Shown piece after piece: positions 10,868 to 22,900 of a DNA stretch of 64,000 nt. Under the pieces are notes generated by a model. That model was not told where the DNA came from and did no database searches. It saw nothing but the letters and a program-made list of their open reading frames with translations. The stretch's first letter is position 1; each line of letters starts with the position of its first letter. The stretch comes from Edolisoma coerulescens (Eukaryota > Chordata > Aves > Passeriformes > Campephagidae). The stretch is from contig VWZW01007069.1 in assembly GCA_013397115.1 (NCBI GenBank), positions 1,298,405 through 1,362,404 on the forward strand, read 5' to 3'. Both the position numbers and the translations under genes were made by a program.

Positions 10868-12542
10868 TCGCGCGGGCCCGCGGAATGAATGGGCGGGGGG
10901 GGCTGCCGGCCCTCGGCCGGGTGTCCCCGTGTCCCCAAACCAGGGGGGACCGCCGGGGGGCCGCGGGGCTGTGTCTGCTGTGCCCGCCCCCATCTCCTCG
11001 GCGTTCTGCTTTTACCGTCAATATCGTGATTTCTCTACGTGACCTGAGCGAGTCTCTCTGTAGCAACGAGCGTTTTGACAAAAATACCGATTTAAAAAAA
11101 TTCTGAATGAGCGCATTATACATTGAGCAACCAGGATGTGTCCTCTGTCTGCAGGATTATTAGTTCAGGGAAATCTTTGGGGGTTTTGTTTTGGGGGGGG
11201 GGGGTGTTTGATTTTTTTTTTTTGGGCAGCTGCTGGTCAAAATAGAGCATCATCCTTTCCTTAATACCTCTCTGATCTGCCACGTACCTCCAAATCGGCA
11301 TTTTTTAAATGAAAGGTTTTATCCCCATCCTTTTCACCTTTTCCTGCCTCCTTACGCATGCAGGCACCCGCTGGAAATCTATCCTTTTGTCAGACTGTGA
11401 GGCACCTTGGCAGGAAGTGAAAAAGATACCATTTTAAAGCAAAAAGAGATCAGATGCTATCGGTGGATATTTCCCCTTGGTAATTTTTTTTAGCAATCTA
11501 GGGCTTCCCCTAGTAAAGCAATATTTTGTGGAGAGTTAACGTAACTGGTGGTGCATTAAGATCTTTTGAATGGTAAAAAAAAAGCAGGGTTTGTTTTTTT
11601 TTTTAGTATGGACACTTGCAATAAAGAAGAGGTTTGTTGTTTTTGTTTTATAAGCCTAGGAAAGAATAGTTGAGACAAAGGATATTAGAGATTAAGTATC
11701 CTAAATTAGAGGGTTTTCCAGTTAGTATCTGAAGTTGTTAGAATGGTTCAGGAAGAAGAACATATTTGACAGTACAGAGGTTTGACAGTTTTGATGTCTT
11801 TGTTTAGCCTCATATAGCAAAAATTATCTTTAACCGGGCTAGGGTTCAGAGCCTTTGGGCACTTTTTACACCATCATTTAGAAAAAGGAAAGAAGAAAAG
11901 ATAGCATTTTCTTCTTACAAAGAGATATGGAAGCTGCTTTACGTTTTTGTTTGTTCATTTATTGGGATTTTTTGTTGTTTTTTTCTTTAATATTCCTATT
12001 GTGATGCCCAGATTTAAAAAAAATAATTCAGAGCTTCGTCCATTGGTGTGGTCCTTTATATGGCAATAATCACCGAGTTGTAAAATGTTTAGTGTATTGG
12101 TGGTGACAGCAGTGTTGTGCCTTGGCTGGTCTCAGGTGTGACACATGGCATAAAAGCGATTGTTCCAATCAAGTTTTCCAAGCTGGCTGTGCAACACGGA
12201 TTTCTTTGCAACCTAGGGTATCTGTGCTTGCTGCTAATTGCAGAGGCATCGTGGATCGATACATTTTTTCCCTCTGTGAGTTGTACCAGCAGGATATAAA
12301 TAACCACAAGAATGGAAGGTGCCTTTATGGTGCAAGAGGAGGAGCCTGTGTCACTTCAACTCGTGTGGCTTTGGGTTGTGCTTGGCCTTTGGGCAGAACA
12401 ACGTGTGCCTGGAAGTACCCTGGCCACCTTGGGTGGGAGAGCAGAGTATCAGAAGTGATTGTTAAATCAGTCAACTCAAAATATTTAGATTGAATTGGGA
12501 TAATTGAACAAGGATTGGGTTAACTAAGCTGGGAGAAGATTC

Positions 12543-12659
12543 CATTCCGTAAAACTTTTGAGTCTCAACTGCATGTGAAGGTATCACANTTAACTAACTA
12601 AAAATTTACTTTACATTCAGTAAAACTTTTGAGTTTCAACTGCATGTGAAGGTATCACA
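12543..12659. repeat. 46-bp direct repeat flanking an N
   Basis: Positions 12543-12588 and 12614-12659 match at 44 of 46 bases with a 71-bp offset. The N at 12589 directly follows the first copy. The pattern is typical of overlapping contig ends that failed to merge, although a real minisatellite is possible. Confidence 0.85.
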
Positions 12660-13169
12660 TAGTTCTATATCATCAAACCAGTATTTTGATAAAAATATTT
12701 TTCCTTTGTGACAGATGTTTTAGGTCAGAGTGATTTCTGATATCTCATACTTTAAAGCATGATTGAAATGAAATCTCTTGCCAGGTGTCAGAAATCTTAG
12801 ATTAAAAATGGAGAATATCTTTGGAAAAATCAGGTGAATTTTTAACATTAGGCTTGTCTTTGAAATTTACTGTTCTTGTTAGGCTGCAGTAGGACTTCTG
12901 ATGTATCAGGCTGCAGCCAATCTTTGAGGAAGAGGTGAGTGACTAGAAGGAAGTTCTTGCAACATGTAGTGTGGGAGGCAGGCAGTGGCACCTCAGAGGT
13001 CTAAAGCATTGGAGGTGGATGTTCTTATTGTTAGAGGCCAAGCGGAAAGTTACTTCTTGGCTTGTAAAATTGCTGTAACTGTATTTAGGGTTTTTGTTTG
13101 AGAGTTGCCTCAGTGGAAAGGATCAAGCACAGAGATCTGATAAGAATATTAGTGTTCATTTTAAAACCA

Positions 13170-13179
13170 GTCACGTGAC
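13170..13179. promoter_or_regulatory. palindromic E-box GTCACGTGAC
   Basis: A perfect 10-bp palindrome matching the preferred site of USF and MiT/TFE factors (CLEAR motif), 2.3 kb downstream of the CpG island in ACTR2 intron 1. Function is unproven. Confidence 0.35.
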
Positions 13180-15649
13180 CTGTTTGCGAGCTTCCTCATT
13201 CTTTTAGTTTGAAAGAACACTTATACATGCAAGTTCTTAGTGTTTGATGACTCAGTAGGAAGTGAAAGACTCGGTATAAACCACAGTGAAATGGAGAAGA
13301 AACTATATATGGTAAAAATTCGTACATACATGGTCTTGCACACAGGCAAGCTAAGTAGCTATTCTTAAAACATTCAGAATGTATAGTAAATGTGTGCAAA
13401 AACAACTGATGGTGAAGTCCTTGCAGAAATGGGTAAATTCATGGAGTGCACATGTTATTGTTGGAAACACAAGCATTGTACTGAAATTGTTCAATAATTG
13501 TTGTGAGAAGTGTGCACAGCAAGAGGTGGAAGAGAAACAAGTGCACTGTACTTAAATTAGAGAGTTTCAAATTGAGAATGGCAGGAACAGTGAGCATTTA
13601 ATGTTGGGCTTTGGAAAGAGAAGCTGTTCCAGATTACTGCAGTTCATAACATTTACTTGAAGATTTTGGAGGATTTTCTATAAGGGACAGGAGGGAGAGG
13701 TATCTTATGTTTCCTGTACCCTTTCAAAAAATCTAAACCAGTCCAAAATCTCTTACTATACAGATCTGTGCATTTACCTGTTGGTAGTTTTATCGAGTCT
13801 GGTTCTTCAGCCATAATAGCCAATGTTAGGGTCATCACAAACCTACTGAACCAGCTGAATATTCAGGATTGTGTCAGGGAGAATACTATGGTGGGGATGC
13901 TCCCATTGATGGGGAAGCTGACAAACAAGGCTCACTTGTTCTTATCTTCACCAAATTTCATGTAGACTGAAGGGGAAAATTTCAGATTTGAAGGCAAGTT
14001 AAAATTCTGTCCTTTCTGTCTATGGCTGAGTCTATCAAAATTTGTAAAATGTCATTTTTAAGTCTCTCTGTTCTGGCCAGAAAGAGGTGGGAAACAGACT
14101 GTATGTCCAAGCTTAATCTCACTCATTGTAATTCGCATTGATTAAATCTGGTTTTGATTGTGTTTTAGGCTGGCTGGAGAAATGACAATCTGTTTTTAAA
14201 ATCTAGGATTTGTTAATTGCCAACATAGTTAATTTCCTGGGAAGATGCATCAAGGTCTTAATGCAAAAAGAGGCTGGAAGTTGCTATTCATATCAAATAG
14301 TAAGAATTTTTGTGGTTTTGTAGGTCAGCAGTTTTTAGGTCAGTATAGTTGTGTGTGATTTTGAGAGGTGTTTTAAAGGTTGGCCAAGAGGCACCGATTT
14401 TTGTGCAGTAGTTGTTCTGGTTGCATACATCAGGGTTGCTATATAAATACTGGGGGTTTAGCAGGGTTTAAAAGTTTGAGTAGTGGAGGTTCTTGAGGGG
14501 GCATTCCAGGAGTTTAAGTTGTAAAGATTTATTTAAATGTTACTTTTCCTGTTACTTCTGTTGACCAACATGGCTGGTGGTGACTGTTAGGGGAGTTGCT
14601 TGATGCTGGGGGACAGAAAAGGAGGAAAAAGCTGTAAACAAATACATGGGTGTAAAGATACATGGAGGTGCTTATGGTTGTGCTTAGAACAATTTAGGAA
14701 ACCCTAAGCTGGAGGATGGGGTTGTATGGGATGTTTCATAGAACTTCCTTCTTATGAAACCTTCTTGACCAGGTCCTGCACAGTGAATTTTATAACAAGT
14801 GTCCTACGTACTGTAGCAGCAACAAAAATTGTGTGATTGCCCTTAATGCAGTATTTGCTAAGCCTGAAAGAGGGAGCGTTTGTTTTTTGTTTGTTTTTTT
14901 TTTTTTTTAATATGGACAGCATTGTTTGGACTCAGCTGAGTTCTTCAAAATATCCCGTATGTTTTCTCAAATTTAAAACTTCTGTTGAAGTCTTCTGGTG
15001 TATTCAGGTATGTGATCCAGAAGTGCTTGTGGCTGCTCTTTGCTTTCTCATAGCAGCACTGCATTCTTGAATGCACAGATAAGATCTGTTTAACTCCTAG
15101 GTACTTCTGGCCTTAGTATAACCAAAAGAATTGGTTATACTTGACTTTTCAGAGTATGCCGGGTTTGAAGTAGAATGAATGAAATTAGTTGTGTACACGG
15201 TGTCATTTTTCAGGTATTCCAAACAGCTCTGCCTTTGGAGAGCACGCACTGAAGGAGTGAAAGAAACTAGGGTCACAAGAAAGCAAAATAAAAATTCTTT
15301 CTCCCCTCTATTACCCCAGCTATAATTAAAATATCTCTTGGCTCTTTCTGTAACTGGCTCTCTAAATTTCTTTCCACAACAGGTGCCCTTTTTTACTGCA
15401 GTAAGGTGAATAATTACGAGCAGCAGCACAAGTGACTTTTCATGTTACCGTTAGTGTAATGACAGAATTCCTCTCAGCTGCAATTAGCTGTACTCTTTGC
15501 TGGGATAATTGTTCCGGTAGCAGTGTTCAGACCTTGCTTCAGAAAGCTCAGTGAACGTTTGGAAAATTCTAGCAGATGGATTTTAGTACAACCTGCAGTG
15601 GATAATTATATTTTTCGACAGGGTCCCAAGGAGACTGTGAATTGCCTGT

Positions 15650-15775
15650 TCTTGGAGGCTCCCAGCACCCAGCTGGTCCAAGCCCTGAGCAAGCTGCTCA
15701 GAATTCAGCAGTGACTGGTTTGAGCCCAGGGCTGGATGAGACAGCTCCTGAGGTTCCCTTCAACCTGAGGGATCC
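15650..15775 (+). mobile_element. degraded CR1 3' fragment
   Basis: The stretch around AAGCTGCTCAG, GGGCTGGATGAGACAGCTCC and TGAGGTTCCCTTCAACCTGA follows the order of the avian CR1 3' region in sense orientation. It is diverged and lacks the terminal octamer repeats. It sits inside ACTR2 intron 1. Confidence 0.55.
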
Positions 15776-16843
15776 CATGGCACTGGTGTTACCGCTGCTG
15801 CACCTCAGTGGTTGGGTAATTTTGCAGATAAAAATGGTTTTATTCTGGCATGTTAATATAGTCCAGTAGGCAAACTGTGCATCAGAATAAAAGAGGAGTC
15901 TGCTCTGTATGAGCTATGGGCAGAACCTCAGAGTATGATACATGAAAATATCCTATCAAAGTAGGATAGCTGAAGAGCGTAAGTTGTTGATCCCCATGAA
16001 CTAAACTTGTAACTTCTTGCTGGCACATTTAAAGTTCACATTTTACACCTGAACTTCTTCTAGTGACTATAAATTTTTTTATTGTTCAGTAAATTGTCAT
16101 TGTTTTCTTAGTGTATATACTATCTTGGAACCCAGTGATATTAAGCTTCCTTTTGTACATATTTGGGTAACAAACAGTCTTTCAGAGCATCCTGTTTGGT
16201 GTGAACTGCCATCATCTGAGCTTTTGGTTCCGCTCTTGGTTTTAGAAGTGCTTACTGCAAACTTTATCCTTGAAGGAAACCCTCAAAATTATGACACTTT
16301 GAGAAATCCATCTGAATTGCTAGTTCACATTTGAGCACTTTTTACAAGGGCATAAAACTTGAATTCGCAAGGTTTTGGGTTTTTTTTTTTTTTCTGGTGT
16401 GTAATTCGTTATGCTGCTGTGTGCTCTAATTGGAGAGGTGATTTTATTAGGTTTCATTGGTACTCATTATAAAGTGATCCATTACAAAATTACAGATTTC
16501 AGGTTGCTAGAACACTTTTTTATAGAGTGGCAGGAAATCCAAATTCAGACACTGGACTCTTTTACACCTTGCAATGTACTTATTCATTTTAATACTGTTT
16601 CTCAAAAATATGACAGTCTTGATTCAGAAAACATTCTGGAAAATACTTTTTTTCAGTTTTAAAGATCTATGCGTCATCTAAAATGTGTAAAATTGATTTG
16701 AAAGTATAAATCAAATTGGTTTCCAGTGGCGCACATGCTCTTAAATTTGGGTTTTTAATTTTTTACCCCAAACCAGGTTTGTAGGTTTGTATTGGTAAAA
16801 AAAAGTAATGCATATTCTAATAAAATTATTTCTTCCTTTTCAG

Positions 16844-16954
16844 TTTGTGAAATGTGGCTATGCAGGCTCAAATTTTCCAGAGCACATTTTTCCAGCTTTG
16901 GTTGGAAGACCCATTATAAGATCAACTGCTAAAGTAGGAAACATTGAAATCAAG
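16844..16954 (+). CDS. ACTR2: ACTR2 exon 2 (residues 17-53)
   Basis: The acceptor is TTCCTTTTCAG and the donor GTAAAT. It has 37 codons in phase 0, beginning [14 protein letters not shown], the loop after the first phosphate-binding segment of the actin fold. The exon ends VGNIEIK. The first half of the phosphate-1 motif must come from the missing exon 1. Confidence 0.97.
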
Positions 16955-19900
16955 GTAAATGTTTTGATTGTTATTTCTTTCTGACAGATAAAAATATTTA
17001 GGGCAGCTTTTGACTTGTGTGATGTTTGGAAATGTTTTTTCGTTAACTCCCTTTTATGCTGTTTCAGTGTCTCTTGATTCATTTTTGTATTGGATTTTAG
17101 CCTGTCACAAACTACAAAGTTAAGAAGAGGGTTATCTAAAGCACTGGAGGCCTTCAGATAGTACACCCGAGGAGGCAGCAGGTAGGGCTCGAGTGGTTCT
17201 GGGCAAAAAGGGGCTTCAAGTGCCAATATGCAAATGATGTCAAGATTAGAAAGCAGCAGTCAGACAGAAGTGACTGACTGTCACCAAGCTGTACTGTGGG
17301 ATTTTGAGACGATGCTGAAGAACTGCTGGAGCTTCCAGGTTTTTCTGTATGGTTTGCTTTCTACTCAGAGTTGATCATCTGTGATCTTGTATGAGATGTT
17401 TAACCTTGGTTGTGTTTGCGTTTCATTGTTTCTATGGTTTTTGTTTTCCTTTTGCTGTTGGTGGACGTGGGTACCCCACACCGGTTGGAGATGGAGAGGC
17501 TCTGTTCAGGCTGCTTTGTCTTGGGGCATTATTCCAAGACATGGGGGGAGAACCACTGTTGGAGAATTCATTTTCTGAAGTCCAGGGAGCTATAATTTTT
17601 CACTTATTTTGTAATTACAGAGTAACACTTCGAATGTTATTAGTTGCTTCTGCAATACAGGCTTTGGTAAATGTCTTGGCCCTGCTGTGGTCACATCCTC
17701 CCTTCTTGCTTCTAGCCACACAATTCTCACCTTGTCCTGGTCATGCTGCTTGTGCAGGAATGTTGTGAGCCACTTTAGTGAGCTGATTCAGCTGAAAAAG
17801 AGGGATTTCTTGGTCAGGTTAAGTTCTGGCTGCCTCACTAGACCATTGTGCAAACTCCAGTTGGAGAGTGAGGGAGAAGCAGGCGGCAATGCAGAACTGT
17901 AGAAGTGCCCACTTAAGCCAGTGAAGGTTAAGTAGGACCCCACATATACAATTTTGCTTTCCTTATTGCTTCTGAGCAGCAGTTTAGGCAGAGGAAAAAA
18001 AATCAGTCCAGTCTTGTTCCTTATTTTCAGAACCTTGTAGCTGACAAGGAGAACTTGAGTTGTTGGGTTTCTGCTTCTGCCTGTAAAACGGTTGTAGTAT
18101 CAGCAGAAGGCCATACAAGGAAGTTGGAAGGCTGAAAGACACTAAAGCTTCCTGTATGATTGTGGATTTGTCTTGTTACTATCTCGATGCTTTACTTTGT
18201 GTCAGCTAGGACAATTTGGTTGAGAGGATAGAGATCTTTCCCTTTCACAGTAGAAAGGATTTTTTTGTAAGGAGAAGGAAAACATAATCTTTTCTCTAGT
18301 AGGACTTGGGGAGATGTATTTCTTTGGGTATCTTCTTGAACTTAATGTGAGAAACCTCCTTAAAGGAGGTCCTGGTAAAGTTTTATGAAATTATGCAATG
18401 ATTTATGAGTCTGAACTCCCCTCAAAATTTTCTTGCATGAAATCTCATTGTTGAAGTAATGTTTTCTTTCCAGCTGATTAAATATAGCCTGTCCTGCCAG
18501 TTTTGGTATCCTCTGACTATCTGATAATTTAATATTGTTACAGGTAACAGTGTTGCATTGAAAAGATAGGAGGTAGAAGTGGGTAATTGCTGTGAGATCA
18601 GCAAAAGAACCTGTAAACTATCATTTTGCATGCATTGCTGGTCTTCTGCTTGAGCATGGATCATGTGGATGTGTTTCAAAGAGTATAAACTATGTCTAGA
18701 TTCTTTCTAGAAGTTTTATATCATCTGCCTGTAACAGCTCATCACCCTTTCTTAAGGAAGCAGTGTATCAAGAGAAGAAATCCCTGCCACAGATACTTTG
18801 GGTATCCCAGTAGGATAATACAGTAGAAAGACTTGTTAAGCGTGAGTGCTGTTTTTCTTTGTGAGAATCTTGCAGATTTCCTAAAAAAATGTATTTTAGC
18901 AGATGAGTTTTATGCCAAAATTTAATTCTAGGCATACAGTGTGAGTTCTTACGGGATAAGTTTAAAACTGAATAAAGGAAGCTGGCAAGAAGATTTTCAG
19001 TTTAACTTTTCAAAACTATTCAGGAAAGCTGCACTCCTGTGAAATTCAGAAACTCAGTGAAAGGAGCCTGGAAGCTGATCAAAACAGTGGTTATCATCCA
19101 TTGACTTACCAATTTCAAGTTTTTTTGACCATATTTTCCTTATGGATTCTCATTTCAGCTAGCAGCAGGGATATAGCTTTTTCTCCTACTCAGGAGTTCA
19201 GTTATTACTGGTATTATTTTGCTTAAAATTGCAACTAAAACCAGAAGCATAGATGCTGCTCTTGGCTTTTACTGACTTACTAGTCTTTGCAGCAGGTTTG
19301 AGGGGTATTAATAACTCAGTACTAAGGAGTAGTTTTCAGTTCTTGGATATATTAAGTGAATTTTCAAAACAAAATTTAAATTTAGCAATTGTCAGAGATA
19401 GTTATGGTCAATTGTCCTGTGCAGAGTCTTGTCTAGTTCAGATAAACACCTTGCCCAGGGTAAAACTCCACTGTTACAGAATATTTATACACAGAATCCT
19501 ATTTATGAGAGGTAGGCAGATACACTGATCTTGTTTGCAGCCTAAGAAGCCTAAACATGACTTGCCACTGATGTAGCAATAGCTTCCTTTAAAGAGACAA
19601 TTTAATCTGATGCCCTGATAATGTTAGTTTGGCCCTAACTAAACTAACTCAGATCATTTCCTGCTGTACATGCATCTCTTTTCAGCCTAATTCTACTGTG
19701 TACTTAAAATAATTTGAGAATTTCATTTAGGCCTTTTCTGACTTTCTTGCTTCTACCTTTTCTTCACCTTTCTTGACCTGTTGAAGTAGAATAACAAAAT
19801 GATGGTAAGTGAGGTGCCCCTGTGCTTTTTGTTTACCATTTTTGCTTGATGAGACCTAGTAGCTGTTATGTTATTTTTTAAATGCTATTCATTGTTTTGT

Positions 19901-22900
19901 CTTGTCTTACGTTTTACATTTGAATACATACTTATTTTGAACATTGTTCATTGCTTTGGTTTACTGGCAACTAATTAATGAGAATATTTTATGTATTGCT
20001 TTAAAATGCTACATAACCTGTAGTTTTGCAAGATGCAAGAATAACATTGAAAGATCAACAGGAACTCGGCATCTTTAACAGTAGAAATTGCTCTATTTAA
20101 CATTATAAACCAAGAGTTTGAAGAAACGTTCAGATTTCAGTTAGACAGATATTACTGAGTACTGAAGTGGTGTAAACATTGGATGCCATGATACTGATTC
20201 CTCTGCAAATTTGGTTGTGTTGTCCTTCTTCCTCTTCAACTGCCAAGTGTATGTGTTTGTTACTGTGCTAGTGCTGATGTTCTCAAGAGAGAACAATGTT
20301 TTGCCCTTTAGCTTTGTTTTAAAAGGATGTGAAAGTTCTGTGCAACTTTCACTTTGCACCTTTGAATAGCAGTTTTTCCTGGGCTATGTCCTGTTGGGCA
20401 GCTTAGAGCATCAAAGAGCAGTGCGCAAAAAAAGCTTCTGATTCTTCTGACTGGTGGAGTTTGTGTTGTCTTAAATTCTCATGAGTAATGTGGCTGCATG
20501 GTGGAGTTCTCATAGTGTGGTTTCACTAGAGTGCTTTTGATTGAAAGTGTTGGAGTCTTGACTTTTGTCTTCTGTACAGTCAAGAGCTGAAGCATGATCT
20601 GCTGTGCAAGGAAAACAAAACACCTTGTCAGTGAGAGAGGGTGAAAGGAGAATGGTTTCACTTAAACTATTTTCAGTTAACTTCCTTTTTATGTAGTTAA
20701 CAGTAACTGCTTAAGTTACTTTTAAAATAGGCATAATAAGCCGGATGCCAGATTTTGTCTTGTGCATCTTTTTTTCCCTGGGACCCAATAGTAGGTTGAG
20801 TAGCCCTCACTTCCAAGTTTGCTGTGCCACAGCAACTGCAAACTGTTGTGGCATATGTTTGGATGGAGCAGCTGGCTTTTCTTTTCTTTTCTTTTTTTCT
20901 TTTTCTTTTTTTTTTCTTTTTTGCAATTAATGTTATTGTGGACACAGTCCACACAATGATACCTAGAAATATGTTCTTACAGCCTCAGTTCAGGGTTCTT
21001 TAGAAAAGTATGGGATATAGTGAGGAGCAAAGATAAAATGTTACTGTGCATACTTCCTGTGGGAAATACGTGGGAAAGGAGAAGATGTGATGCTACTAAT
21101 TTGAATGTGCAATGTTTGCATAACTAACGTTAATAAACAGATTGCTTAATCAGTATGAAATGACTATACAAATTGCATTAGTTGGTTGTGTTTGTGCAAG
21201 AATTCATTACTGGGGCTTCTGGCTTGGGACTTTTGGCAAGAACAGACGAGGTTATATTGTATATTTAGATATGTCTCTTCACACCCTATTGACACAGGCA
21301 ATATGTAAACCATTGTTTCTTTTAATGTCTGGTGTGGAACTTATAATCTCTTATTTGCTTTTGCTCCTGTTCGGTATGCTTATTCACCACTCATTATTCC
21401 TTTTTTGGTATTGTGCACAGAAATTTGCAACATGCATGGAAAAATATTCTGCCAATCCCACCTACTACCCTTATGTGCTGTTTTGCATCTCGGCTCTTAG
21501 AAATTAGTATTTGATAAAATAATTTGGGAGGTGTCAGTGGAGAAGCATCTGTACTTACAAAGGTCTTTGTAGTCTCTAGCTCAAACAGGGTTTATTGGTT
21601 TCTTTAGGGTTAATTGAAAAAATCAAATTAATAATGTTTATTTTGGAAAAGCTTTAGGATGGGTAACAGCCAAATTTAAATATTACATGAAATATACTCT
21701 ACATCTCTCCTAAGTACCTGCAAATGGTTCAAAAATGTGGGCATTGTTTAAGAACACATCTGGACACGGGCTGAAGCAGTTCACTGTCATTTTTGAGGAG
21801 TTTGGTGTTTAGCAAACTTTGTAAACACTGACATGTTTTTGTATTAAAATTTTACAGGATCTCATGGTTGGTGATGAAGCCAGTGAATTACGATCAATGC
21901 TGGAAGTGAATTATCCGATGGAGAATGGCATAGTTCGAAACTGGGATGATATGAAGCACCTCTGGGATTACACGTTTGGACCAGAAAAACTTAATATTGA
22001 CACAAAAAATTGTAAAATACTGCTCACAGAACCTCCCATGAATCCAACTAAAAATAGGGAGAAGATTGTGGAGGTATGTCTGTCTGGTAGAAGCTGATAC
22101 ACAGTCATTGGAGCATTGCTAAGAGATTCCCTGTTCCAGCAACACGCAGTGACTGTCTGAAGCAAAGCAGTTCTGTTCTCTAACCAAAACTCATTCTCAG
22201 CCGTAGGCATGAATGCTACTGTGCTTAAATTCAAACCAGCTCCTCCCATTCACAAGCTGTGAGCAGGCTTCTTGTCTCAAGCATTAATAGCAGCATTAAA
22301 ACACAGAATTGGAAATACATGTCTGTCTTCACATACCCAGGATACGTTGATTATTAGCTGTTGGATGAATGTTAATTACTTTAAATGACTTGGACTCGTA
22401 TAGGCCAGTAATGCAGAAGAGATTTGAGCTAGATGATGCTTACCAGATGGGGCAGTGTTGTTGAAGGTAGTTGAGACGAAGGTGTGATGACAACCAATGC
22501 ACTAATCTTTAATTAGTGCTAGGGATTATCAATGAAAGCCTTCTAAGAAGGAAAGCCTGGTTCTTGCATCCTCAGTCTCAGAGTGCTGCCCTGGTGATCT
22601 AAGCTCCAGCTGAACCTTGTGTTCAGTGTAGGTTGTCAGATATATATTGTTTAGCTCCTGTACATGTGACGAAGACTCCGATTTGAAGAGCAGTAATGTT
22701 TGATGAGAACAAAATGTTTAGTTTTCTGTTTTGTTGCATTTTTTTCTCATAAGCATCGTAGGTATTTTCAGTTAATGTAAGTTTGAATATCAAAGCTGGT
22801 ATATATATATATGTTTCCCCAAATTCATTGCTTAGTCTGTTAAGAATTTACATTTATCATCACCTTTCCTTTGAAATCCTTTTGATGTCACAGCTGCAGT

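Larger units (their letters stand above)
10620..11010 (+). promoter_or_regulatory. ACTR2: CpG island, probable ACTR2 promoter
   Basis: This is the only strongly GC-rich and CpG-dense segment in the window, about 390 bp long, sitting in AT-rich flanks and 6 kb upstream of ACTR2 exon 2. It has no TATA box near its centre and contains a GC box, an X-box and a YY1-type core around 10840-10865. These fit a housekeeping CpG promoter. Open frames of 97-158 codons cross it on both strands, but they only reflect scarcity of stop codons in GC-rich DNA. The ACTR2 start codon and exon 1 coding sequence are not present on either side of the N at 10867. Assignment to ACTR2 is inference from position and orientation. 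Confidence 0.75.
10868..16843 (+). other. ACTR2: ACTR2 intron 1 (apparent)
   Basis: Sequence between the CpG island and the acceptor of exon 2. Runs of T on the plus strand are common (for example near 11213, 14890 and 16380), and a G run lies near 11196. It contains a CACGTG palindrome at 13170, a duplicated block around an N at 12589 and a degraded CR1 tail near 15.7 kb. No additional exon was recognised. Confidence 0.6.
16955..21857 (+). other. ACTR2: ACTR2 intron 2
   Basis: A 4.9-kb intron holding the candidate microexon at 19790 and a pyrimidine-only tract at 20876-20922. Open frames of up to 125 codons (17391-17768) resemble nothing I know. Confidence 0.85.

Noticed and set aside
10592..11123. 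Overlapping frames of 97-158 codons on both strands in the CpG island
   Set aside because: GC-rich DNA has few stop codons. The frames cross the N, are arginine/proline/glycine-rich and lack family resemblance; none starts with the Arp2 N-terminus.
17391..17768. 125-codon plus-strand frame in ACTR2 intron 2
   Set aside because: Hydrophobic-looking translation from T-rich intron sequence; no homology recognised and no in-phase splice sites linking it to ACTR2.
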